A stretch of 64,000 nucleotides of DNA. It comes from Dermatemys mawii (lineage: Eukaryota; Chordata; Testudines; Dermatemydidae). This document shows positions 54,301-64,000 of this stretch, piece by piece. The notes beneath the pieces are model-generated. The model was not told where the DNA came from and did no database searches. It was given only the letters and a program-made list of their open reading frames with translations. The position numbers and the translations under genes are program-made. The stretch covers positions 32,319,017 through 32,383,016 of the forward strand of contig ML677343.1 of NCBI GenBank assembly GCA_007922305.1, in the 5' to 3' direction. Position 1 is the first letter of the stretch; each line of letters begins with the position of its first letter.

Positions 54301-57094
54301 GGACATGGCAGGCTCTGGGGAGGCGGGGCAGGGAAGGGACGAAGCAAGTAAACAGGACAGCCGCTAAACAAGCTTAAGTGAGCACACCTGCTCCTGCGAT
54401 CAGCGGCTGCCACGTCCGTTTCTCTCTCTCTCTCTCTGCCGTTAGAGAGGATGCACTAGAGTTTGATGGCCTGGCACAAGTGTGGCGGCAGCTGCAGTGG
54501 TCTGTCAACGTGCCTTGTATCTGGGGCTCGGCTGGAGCCCTGGTGCGAACCAAAGAAGGCAAGCGTCCCGCGCGCTGGAGGCTGACAAGCATCTCCTAGA
54601 GGTGTCACTGCCTTTATAGGATCAGGAGAACTCGGGGGCTTATTCACTTGCAGGCCCCGCTGATAAACTAATCTAATGTACATTCTTAATCCACGGCAAC
54701 TGTTGTCAGATTAATTGAACCCTGCGCGAGTACATTGTCCAGGCTAAATAAAGCCTGGTCTTATCCAGAGTAAGATGTTATCGGGGCTCGCACAGCGGCC
54801 AAAGCCGGGGCTGGGTTTAACCGGGAAGAGAACTGGGTTTTACAGACGAGCGTCCTAGGTTCTGCAGGAAACTGACGCTCCCAAGGACTTTGCTCAAGCA
54901 GAGGTGGGAAGGGGGCGTCCGGCCTGGCGAACTGCAGCTCTCTGGTACACAGAGCGGGCAGGTCTCTGTAGCAGGCGTGCAACCAGGATGTGCCCGTGCC
55001 AAGCGCCTCTCTTCCTCCGAGATGCAGGAAAGCACTTAGCAGCCTCCCGAGGGAAGGGCAGCCCACAGTGAGGCTGTTCCAACAGCACCGAGTAGCCGTG
55101 CTGTCTCTCGTCCTCTGCGCAGGAGATGATGTAAGCTGTGCCCCTTCCTGCATCAACTTGCCCTCACCAAATGGCAGCCACATGCTGGTGTAACACCAAC
55201 AGACTCGGTCATCAGGATCGAACCTGGGACCTCCACAGCAAGAGTGAAAAGCCAAGTGGCTGGTAGCCAAGGCTGTAAAGCCTCCTTGTTTTCTCTCTCT
55301 CTTTTACTGCTCTCTCTGTCACTAGATGGGACAGGGCACCCCGCTTCGGAGGTGTGTGGGTTACACTGCCTCAGCCTGAGATGGTGCCAGGCCTACAGCA
55401 GCAGGGAGGCCATGATGGCCAGGCCAGGGCGGGCCTGTGATTCTACCCCCGCATGCAAAATGGCTGCCTCCATGCAGCACAGCCTCGCCCATACGCTGCG
55501 CGGAGGACCCTGTCTTGTTCTACAACATGGTGCCCTGCGGGCACATTCACAAGCCAGACAGGATCGTCCCATGGGCACAGTCGGCCTTGTGCTCACAGAC
55601 GGCAAGCCCTGGCTGCCATGGCAACGAGAAATAGCCCCGCCCCGCCAGCCCCCTAGCAACTCGCTTGGTACGCCAGTGTCGCTGAGCCAGAAGTAGCTGA
55701 ACCTTGCCCAGCCAGCAGCCACATCATCCACTTGCTTGGCACCTCAAGCAACATGCCTCCCTAGCACGAGGTGATGTGGCCCGCAGCCTTCGTATGGAGC
55801 TGTTCCTTCGGGGCTGATAGGTCCTGAGTTCTAGTCCCAGCTCAGACAGTGAAGCCTGCTGGAGCAAGTTACTTAAGCTCCCTAGGTGTGGCTGGGCAGA
55901 GAGGACACAAGGATCTCTCCTGTGCGTCAGAGGGACAGGCCTGGCACTCAGAGAGCTGCCAGCACTAGCCTCTCCAATGGGAGAGCTTGGGAAGCCATGG
56001 GCCCCAGGCCATGCTCCAGCCCATCCAGGGGAAGAAGCAGGCTCTGCTCCATCTCCAAGGTAGATGTAACAGCCTGGAGCTCTCATTCAATCCTCCTCTC
56101 TATCAAATGGGGCCATGAAACTGACACCAAGACTTTTGCCCTAAGTCCCAGGAAACAGTCGTATTTATTTAGAGGCCTGCTTCTCAAAATTGCCCGTGCA
56201 AATTTACCAGTTCGTTTCACAGCAATCCGATCTACTCTGCGAGTTGCGGCTGTTGCCCAAGTGAATTAGGCACTCACATGCCCAAGGGCTTTGGAATCCC
56301 AGCCTAACTGGAGGTGCGGGACGATGTGGAACGACGCAAACAGCATGGTGATAGCAGCCCCATGAGAGACTGGAGAGCACGCGCACACAAACACTCTCGT
56401 TTACACAGACATACACCAATTCACTTTTCAGGGAAATTCTTCTCCAGTTAAATCGCCAAGGATCTCGCCCAGAGCCCCAAAGTCCCTTTACAGTTCACGG
56501 TCATGGCTGCTCCGTCTTTCTCTTCCAGCACCCAAGTGATGAGACCGCTAGGAAGGACTTCTTAGTGATCAGTTTGAGTAAATCCCTGCCCGCCAGCCAG
56601 CCCCAAGAGCACGTGAAAGGCGGAGCCGGCCACTCACACCAAGCCCGCTCCCCTCCCGCTAGCCCAAAAAGTTCGCCGAAGTCACTTGGAAAATGCAAAC
56701 AGCCGTACACTATTCCAGCAGGTGTAATTAGGGTCCCAGACAGTGGATGCCTTGTCTGTTCTAGGCCCCTCATCTCCCCTCCCCCCCTTCAAACCTCCTC
56801 CCCCAGCGCTTTGCCTCTCCATGCTCAGGCAGGGTCAGTTTGTACGTCTGCTGAAAGTTCCCCCCAGACAAAGGGCTACATGTTGTGGAGAGAGCTTTGG
56901 AAAGGAGCCAGGGCTGGAGCCTCTGTCTCAGGCCGGCCTCAGCTCACCGCTGAGCGCAGGCCAAGAAACACAGGCATTGGGAGGCCAAGGAGAGGGAGGA
57001 GGGACACTGGCCATGCTTACAGGCGTTCCAGTGGCACTCTTGGCAGCCGAGTCCTCGGTGGGCCTTAATGGATGTATCTTCATAGCCCCTGGTG

Positions 57095-57235
57095 AGGCAG
57101 GGAAGGGTCACTCTCCCCATGTCTCAGAGGGGAAACTGAGGCACAGCAAGAATAAATGACTTACCAGGCTGACTGTAGCAGAGGTGGGAATTGAACCCAG
57201 GTTCTCCAGTCCTAGATTGGTGCCATAACCACAGG
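57095..57235 (+). repeat. MIR SINE
   Basis: GGGGAAACTGAGGCACAGCA, AATGACTTACCAGG and GGTGGGAATTGAACCCAGG then GTGCCATAACCACAGGGCC, i.e. MIR core through its 3' part. A second repeat starts within ~20 bp of its end. Confidence 0.75.
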
Positions 57236-57254
57236 GCCAACCTTCCTCAAGAGA

Positions 57255-57445
57255 GTAGCAGTATTATTTATTATATGTATTATGGTAGCCCCCGGGAGCC
57301 CCACTCGTGGCCCATGGCCCCGTGGTGCCAGGTGCTATGCATTATTAGATGTATTATGGTACAGCCTAGGACCCTCAGTTTGGACCCCGTGGCCCCAGAT
57401 GTTTTACAAAGACCAAACACAAATACGGTCCCTGCCTGAAGAACT
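57255..57445 (+). repeat. SINE-like interspersed repeat, two partial copies
   Basis: ATTATGGTAGCCCCCGGGAG ... TGCCAGGTGCTATGC and a second start TATTATGGTACAGCCTAGGA ... GGTCCCTGCCTGAAGAACTT. The start motif occurs twice (57282 and 57352), so this looks like a tandem or interrupted pair of the family also seen at 33150-33240. Confidence 0.55.
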
Positions 57446-57879
57446 TACTTGTGTACACAGCTAGAGTCCTGATCCTCTCCCTGTCTCAATGCACCATGGC
57501 TCTGTAATGTCCCACAAGAGAACAAGGCGGGCATGGATGGGCACAGGATGGTTGAAGAAAGGGGCCTAGTCCCAGTATCTCCAGGGAGGCCAGTGGAGCT
57601 TGGAAAGCTGAAATCAGGGTCAACATCCAGATTTCCTGGAGGGTCCTGCATTCTAGCCCCCATTCACCAGTGACTAGTTCACAGGCAGGGATAGACACCC
57701 AGGCCTGCAGTAGCTCCCCACACCTGGTATTTGCTCTCTGGATCACACAACTTCTCCGTGCCTGGTTCATGGGACCAGCGGCGACATGGAAAGTGTGCAG
57801 CCAGCCCCAGCAAGCCGCCAGGAGAACAGCAGAGTTGTGGAACGCTTCGAACTCCCTTTCCTTCCGGAACACGAACGCA

Positions 57880-57930
57880 TTTTCATCTACCACTGGCTTT
57901 CGAAAGCAGAAAGTCAGTGGTAGATGAAAA
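57880..57930. repeat. Near-perfect 22-bp hairpin
   Basis: Left arm 57880-57901 (TTTTCATCTACCACTGGCTT...) and right arm 57909-57930 (...GTCAGTGGTAGATGAAAA) pair at 21 of 22 positions, with a 7-nt loop GAAAGCA. The pairing stops abruptly at both outer edges. The total of 51 nt is short for a microRNA precursor. It lies upstream of the visible CBFA2T3 exons. Confidence 0.85.
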
Positions 57931-58967
57931 CCCACTCCCCTACCCCCAATCGAAAATGAAGTATTTGTAGTTCGGGGTTTTGCTGGGGGAAAAAATGGAA
58001 ATAAACATAAAAGACAATTTTTTACAAACTTCTATTTTTGACAAAAGGTCATTTTCAAAATGGATAAAAAAAACTGTGATTGGAAAATATTACCCAGGTC
58101 TTAACTCATGGCACAGGGCTTATCTGGAAATCACCTCGCCAGCCCTGTCTCCCACTGTATCTGCCATGAGTCCCTGAATACCTATGCGTGTCAGGTGTTA
58201 CAATATCAAAGCCGGGCATCTGAACTTGAAGAGGGGAGTGAGCTGCCGTAGACACAGCCAACAAGGAAGAAACAATCAATCACCGTCAGGGACTCTTCCC
58301 TTGGGCTGTGATTACGAACCAATGGAAAGACCTTTTGCCCCCACCCTATCACCTTCAGGAAACAGCCCCCACTGCCATCACTTCACAAGCGTTAGATGGA
58401 AATAAGCGACTGCCTGGTGCAGCAATTGTATGCAGGGTTGTCAATGAAACCAACTGCAGCCCAGGCTGGGCAGTGCTGTGGCTGCCTGTGAAAAACAAAC
58501 CAGGGGCTTCGGGTGGAAATTATGACCCAGCTTTAGCCACGGCAGAGCACACGGTGCCGGGGAACGACCAGAACTGATGTGCTTTGCAGGAGCCAGGCGA
58601 TAACTTTCCAGTGCATTTCACAGCTACCTTTAAAAGTCAATCCCCTTTAATGGGGACATGGCTGCAAAATCAATTACCTCTTGCGGATCAGCTGACATCC
58701 CACCGCTGTTCTAATGCCCCCACGGAGATGGAAACCAGCAGGTCTGTGCAGACAGGGCATTTGGAGCCAGGAAAGGAAAGGGAGTGAGGGTTTTCACTGC
58801 TAGTTTGGGAGTCACTCACCCAAGAGGCATGGACTCTCTCATTCAGTTACAGTGGCCTCTCTCTTTCTCCCTGCATGGAATCCTGCTGTCCCCCTGCTAG
58901 ATCCCACAGAAATTCAAAGTTATTATTGTACCCATGGGCTTAGGGATGCAAAAGGCCACGTTCCCGG

Positions 58968-59663
58968 TGCAGCGGGGTGGTCACCCGCTCCTGCCCTGAA
59001 GGGCTTAAAACAGCTGGGGAAGGGCTGTTTCTGAGACAAGCAGCCCAGGCTGACTGGGAAAAAGGCCCAGCTGGGGCCACGCCCCAATCAGGGCCCAGCT
59101 GGCCCTTATAAGAGGCCAGAGGGCCACACGCACACTCAGTCTCTCTATAGCCTTTTGCAAGGGAGGGACCTGGTTGCTGGAGCTGAGCAGGGCACCCAGA
59201 CTGGAGCAGGGCTGGGGAAGGTCAGAGGAGCTGGGAAGCTCCGGCCAGGAAATCCCCTAAGCTGTGGGCACTAGCGTAAGGCCAAATAGATACGGGTGTT
59301 GCATGGGGCAGCCCAAGGGTAGGTGGGAGGTAGCCGGTCCAAACCTCCCCCTTGCCGGTGATGAGTGGCAATTATACTGCAGTCCGCCCCAGAGAACGGG
59401 GGCTAGGTGGTGACTGGCAGTTGCCCTAGACTGAGGTGGGGATAGTGGGTTGGGGGTTCCCTGGGGGAGGGGAGACCCAGTGAGATTGTGGGGTACTGCA
59501 AGGGTGCAGAACCCTGGGGAAAGGGGCACTGGGATCCAGGCGGGATATGGGGGCCAGCAACAGGCGAGACACTGGCTGGCAGAGGATGTTCTGAAGCTGG
59601 ATACAGAGCTAATTCTCAGAAGGCCAGCAGGAGGCGCCGCTGGGTGAGTTGTGACCTGTTACA
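58968..59663 (+). mobile_element. Solo LTR with TATA box and near target duplication
   Basis: A 696-bp element beginning TGCAGCGGGGTGGTCACC and ending GACCTGTTACA, with flanks CCCGG (58963-58967) and CCTGG (59664-59668) matching at 4 of 5. A TATA box (CTTATAAG) at about 59106-59112 precedes ACTCAGTCTCTCT, the usual place of transcription start in LTRs. I recognise the body as a repeat very common in turtles. There is no internal retroviral coding sequence on either side. Confidence 0.75.
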
Positions 59664-60684
59664 CCTGGTGTGCCAGGAGCAGACGGTAATGGGTCTCTGC
59701 CTGCAATGCTCAATCACACTCAGCCTCCTGCTCCGCGCACCTCCGAGCCGAGCCGCACCTCCCCATTCTAGCCAAAAGCAGCTCAGGGTGACGAGTCCAG
59801 AGGGCTGCTGGCCTGAATCAACGTGCTACCGAGGCTGCCGGGGCTGACTGCCACGGCGGAAGGAGCCAAGGGCCCGGCTCATCTCTGGAGCCAGGGTGCT
59901 CCAGGGCACAATGGGCTCACATGATCACCAGGAAGGCTCCAGCTTCTTTGGCATATCTGGTGAGACTGAGAGGCAGTCTTTGGTCCCAAGGGAGGGAGAA
60001 GACCGTCCAGGCCCCACTGCTCCGGGGACATTGGCCCAAAGGGGAAGGTAATGGATGTCTGAGCAGCAGGAGGATTTGGAGGGGACAGGCAGAGATGATG
60101 AGGGAACAGATGCAGGCTGTGCTGAAAAGGCTAACGTCAGATGGGTCACGCTCCTGGAGTGTCCCTCGTCTGGAGCCGCAAGCCACTGCTTCGGGACGGG
60201 AGTGGTAGTGCCCTCTTCATTGCTAGGGTGGCAATCAGCCCACGCTTAGCCCCACTCCCCTGGCTTGGCATGTTGGTTTGGCCTGAAAATGGCCAGATTT
60301 CCTCGCCAGGCAAAGCAAAAAGTGCGTGGCCCCTCAGCTAGTGTCAGTCAGTGGGGTCCATTAACTTTGGCCAAGTTCTGCTGATTGACCCCACTGGTGG
60401 AGCTGGCCCGAGAAGTGTGAAGAACATCGGTCAGACCAGCTTTGCTCCCAGGCCATGGAAAAGAGACTCGGAGTTACAGCTTGGACTCTCCTCTTATGCT
60501 GTTCCATCCCACAGTGGCTCCAAAATGGCTGGTTCCTGGCCCCACCGAGCCCACCACTCCGATGAGCGTGTGTGTTTGTGATGCAGGCAGGGCGAGAGGT
60601 CCGCAGCACTTTGCGTCCTCGCTCTGAACTGCTCAAGTTCAGTGAATGATGGGCTAAGCTGGGGCTGTGGCACCCTGGGTAAAT

Positions 60685-60810
60685 TCAGAGCATCATTATC
60701 TCCATTTCCAAGGGGGAAACTGAGGCACAGGGCAGGGATGGGCCGAGGCACACTCCTGGGTGAGGGGCAGGAATTGGTGTCCAAAGCAGAACTCAGGAGC
60801 TCCTGCATCC
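60685..60810 (+). repeat. MIR-like SINE
   Basis: CATCATTATCTCCATTTCCA followed by GGGGGAAACTGAGGCACAGG and a degenerate tail (GGAATTGGTGTCC), in MIR order. Confidence 0.7.
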
Positions 60811-62520
60811 TACTCAGCTGTCTACCCTACTCCCTCAACATGGGCTTGGCTGCAATTCAACCCAGCCTCACTGATCTTCCCAACATGGCGGCGGGTGGAT
60901 TTTCCGTTCGGCTGTGGATGATCAATGAGCTATTTCTGGTGGGCCGGGGAAACATAAGGAGGCCGGGTTTGTGCTGCCTGCAGTTGACAAGGTGACATAT
61001 TGTTGGGTTGTGTTTATTATTTGCCCCATGCCCTGATGCTGCGGTGATGGGCATTCCACAGGCCATCCAGAGCTCCCTCTGGAATCATCCCATCGACTAG
61101 GACAGGATTTCTCACGGGAAGGGATTCAAAACCTGGCTCCGAGCGAGCGTCCCGGAGGCGACAGAGTTAGAAAACGGCCGTCTCTCGGCTCTTCTGTGTC
61201 TCTTCTCCCTCCCCGGCTCTGGGATCCCCCCCAGCTCCTCCGCAGCTGCACAGCCTCTGTCCCGCTGGCTGACGGTGCCGGGAACGTACGTCGGTCAGGA
61301 CACAGAGCAGCGATGCATCAGCCAATGCATGGGGGAGCAGGGCAGGGAGTCAGCCGGGGTCATTTTCACACAGTCCCTTTTCTGAGCCCAGCCACGCTAT
61401 GGAGAGAGTTGGTGCTTTGGGGAGGGTAAGTTAAGGCAGAGAGTAGCCTAAGTGGGGGGTGCAGCCAAAACAGCTGACCTTCCCTAAGAGTGGGAATCAA
61501 TCCGTATGTGTCAGTAAGATTCTGGGGCGGGAGGCCCTGACTCTGTGCTTCAGGCCCTGGGACGTGGGGGTCTGGCAGGAACCAGCTTGGGTAGCTGCAA
61601 CCCAACCTTTTGCCCCCGACCCTGCTTTTGGAAGCATGGAGGGGTGACAGGGATCATGTGAAGGCCTGCCCCTCCTTCTGCCCAATGGCCGCGTTCCTGC
61701 ACACAGCGGTCCCTGGGAACCAGGCCTAGCATGGAAAGCTGAGCTCCACGCGTTTCCTACTTTATTTATAAATACCGGCCTGAGTGACAGCGCAGAGCCA
61801 AACAGCAGCTGGGAGCTTCCCGTGGCAGATGGGAATCAGCAGAAGTCCTGGCACGTCCAGGGAGCTGTCGTCTGCAGAGACTTGGGAGGTTTAAAGGCGA
61901 CGTAGAGTTTGTAAGGCAGGCAGGTGGGGGCATCTGTGCGGGTTTGTGGGGGGAATGGCTGTGAATGCAGGTGGTACGTTAGCGTGTTTGAACATGGGTA
62001 CAGACCCGGGCCAGGTGATGAGTCTCTTGCTCACACTGGAGTAAGATGATACTCAGTGGGGAAAAGGATATCGGAATCTGTCCCTAGGTGTGCATCAGTG
62101 TGAGTGTGCAAATGTGTACCTTCTCTGTGAGTGTCAATCCATGCACCTGGGAGCACCTATACACACATCTCGCTCCCCTGGGCTTCTGCTCCAGGGAACA
62201 AATGCGTGAGGCCTTTCAAGCACTCGTCAGTTGCCGTGAATCGCTGGGCAAACCTCTCCCCAGCGTGGGAGATCTTCAGCTGTGACAGCGTCCTTGTGCC
62301 AGCCAGCAGCAGAGGCAGGGACAGCCACACACAAGCTAGCGCCCGGCACTGCCCTAGCGCCACCCCACTGCGGTCGATCGGATTGCACGTGCGTGTGTTA
62401 GTGTGTGCACGTGTACAGGGGATGAGTGTAGGCGTGAGTCAGCGCATGTGCCTGTGTAACTGTGTGCACGGTGGTACAGCCATCACATCCTCTTCTCCCT
62501 TTCTTGACACACACGTTCCC

Positions 62521-62570
62521 CAGACTAGATGGTCACAGTGGTTCCTTCTGGCCTTCGAATCTCGGAATTG
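62521..62570 (+). mobile_element. CR1 3'-end fragment
   Basis: CAGACTAGATGGTCACAGTGG then TCCTTCTGGCCTTCGAATCT is the typical final stretch of CR1 before its tail repeat, here in the sense direction and short. Confidence 0.65.
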
Positions 62571-64000
62571 CTCCAGACCCCACTGAACTGGGAGGGAAAC
62601 AAACGTGTATTCGTCTCCAAAGCCTTCGTGGTCAAGCGCTAAAGAATTCCAGATTTTCCATTAAAAATACCCCAGGGGCTGCGTCCCTCTGCTGGAGCGT
62701 CGGCTTTTCCAGCGGAGCCGCTGGCTTTGGCAAACAGGCTGCTGGTAAAACCCGGGAAGAGTTTATATCCATTAGGACCAACCCAACATGTTCAGAAGTG
62801 GCCTTGGACGTTGGATGCTGCAGTAGCTGCGTCTCCTAGACTGGACATCCCACAACATGACCACCCTCAGGGGATATCTGTGAAAGTCCCTGCCCGTCGG
62901 TGGGCACTAAGTCACCTTGTTATGAGCTGTGCCAAGGTTGCGTAGCTAGTTGCAAGGATGGTGTCTGGATACGTTATGCCACCGTCTGAAACCACGACAA
63001 CGGTCTCCGGCAACGCGCTATATCTGGTACAGCAGCAGCCCACAAACTTGTTTGATTTTGCTTCTGCTTCTGTCTGAGCTGCCCTCACATCTGCCTGGCC
63101 GCACACTTTGCTGGGTGCTCTAAGCTAGGCCCTCTGAGCTTACCCACTCATAGCAGATGGGCCCGCGAGCCCTTCCAGAGCTTCCAGTTCCCGTGAAGAT
63201 CTCACCCCCAGCCCTTCTTCACCCACCAGAGCTAGCGGCTGTTCTGCACTCGCTGAGTTGGCAGGCATGGCCCTGGGCATTCCCATTCGGTCTGAATTAA
63301 ACCTAGTAAAGGTCAACCCGGGGAGAGTCCAGAGGAAATTCTAATCTCTGGCTGACCGGATTATAATAATCTCCATGGCATTTCAGCCAGACTGCACCCC
63401 TGCTCTGCTCCTGCAGGCCAGCTGGGCACTGGAATACACCACCTCAGTTAATGAAACTCCACTGAATCAGCGCCCTGGGTAGCCACACGCTAGCTGGGAG
63501 AGGATGCCAGGCAGTCGTCCTATCTGTGTGTGCCAGCGTTTTCCAAGTCCACTGGCAACTTCACCTTTCTCCCAGAGGTCCCTCTAGACAAATGGTGCTG
63601 TACTGAACACACAGAACAGAGAGGTCACCGGCTGTGTGAGGGGATAAAGTGACACATGCCAATCATCGGAAGGCTCAGTGCATCTGCCTCTCGAAACACC
63701 TGCAATGTTCCTTTTTGGTAGCTGGCTACCCTAGCTGTGTCCAACTCGGCCTTTGGTTGAGGATCCTACTCATTCCTGCTCACGTTCTCTTATTCCTCTG
63801 CTGTGTCCTTCTTTCTAATACATGTGCCCAAATCCTGACATTCCAAGCAGAGGAGCTACCAATATGTGGATTAAGTACAAACAAGCTTCCCCACGAGTTA
63901 TCGCCAAGAGGAAAGTTTCCATGAAATTAAACAAACTCGAGCGGAAACAAAGGTGGTTTTTAAAAAAAGGAATAGACATTTCCTTGATGTGTGTGCAAGT

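Larger units (their letters stand above)
49532..64000. other. CBFA2T3 upstream intron / 5' flank
   Basis: No coding exon recognised on either strand over 14.5 kb. An exon upstream of 49531 must exist (the exon there starts after one codon base), but none of the known N-terminal segments of the family was found. Contents seen: tRNA-derived SINE pieces (50755-51336), a hairpin (57880-57930), a MIR and a SINE-like fragment (57095-57445), a solo LTR (58968-59663), a MIR-like piece (60685-60810), a CR1 tail (62521-62570), and a purine-rich, repeat-like block at 53640-54170 that I could not assign. Confidence 0.5.

Noticed and set aside
55195..55240. GGTTCGATCC on the - strand as a tRNA gene
   Set aside because: A good B box but no matching A box, anticodon arm or acceptor stem; more likely a SINE remnant.
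57880..57930. microRNA gene
   Set aside because: The stem is only 22 bp with a 51-nt total; a canonical precursor needs a longer imperfect stem. Kept as a hairpin only.

Overview
The window is vertebrate genomic DNA and most likely comes from a turtle. It holds intron-containing genes with GT-AG junctions. The interspersed repeats look sauropsid: CR1 3' ends, short hAT-type elements with 8-bp target duplications, MIR-like SINE pieces, tRNA-derived SINE pieces and two solo LTRs. I recognise several of these as common in turtle genomes. The species call is inference; the gene calls come from reading exons and splice phases directly.

Three genes appear in the order and orientation of the human 16q24.3 block. 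(1) TRAPPC2L, + strand: coding exons at 833-1005, 3365-3452, 3607-3686 and 4538-4583. The exon with the start codon lies left of the window. (2) PABPN1L, - strand, complete: seven coding exons from 16658 down to 7980, together an unbroken 224-codon frame plus stop. The last exon has only 40 nt and encodes the SPWYSPY tail. (3) CBFA2T3 (MTG16/ETO2), - strand: eleven coding exons from 49531 down to the stop at 28087, covering NHR1/TAFH, NHR2, NHR3 and the MYND zinc finger. One is a 78-nt phase-neutral cassette exon (44421-44498) that matches the extra segment of the long human MTG16 isoform. The 5'-most exon or exons of CBFA2T3 were not found and probably lie beyond 64000.

Layout: 1-4.7 kb TRAPPC2L; 4.7-8 kb convergent intergenic gap; 8-16.7 kb PABPN1L; 16.7-20.5 kb intergenic; 20.5-28.1 kb probable long CBFA2T3 3' UTR, AT-rich at 24.2-28 kb; 28.1-49.5 kb CBFA2T3 coding exons; 49.5-64 kb upstream CBFA2T3 intron or 5' flank with repeats only.

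The products do unrelated jobs: a TRAPP vesicle-tethering subunit, a germline/embryonic-type nuclear poly(A)-binding protein, and a transcriptional corepressor. They are neighbours by conserved synteny, not an operon or pathway. I saw no previously undescribed system. The most interesting items are the deeply conserved cassette exon, the micro-exon tail of PABPN1L, a near-perfect 22-bp hairpin at 57880-57930, and several mobile elements whose ends and target duplications can be read to the base.
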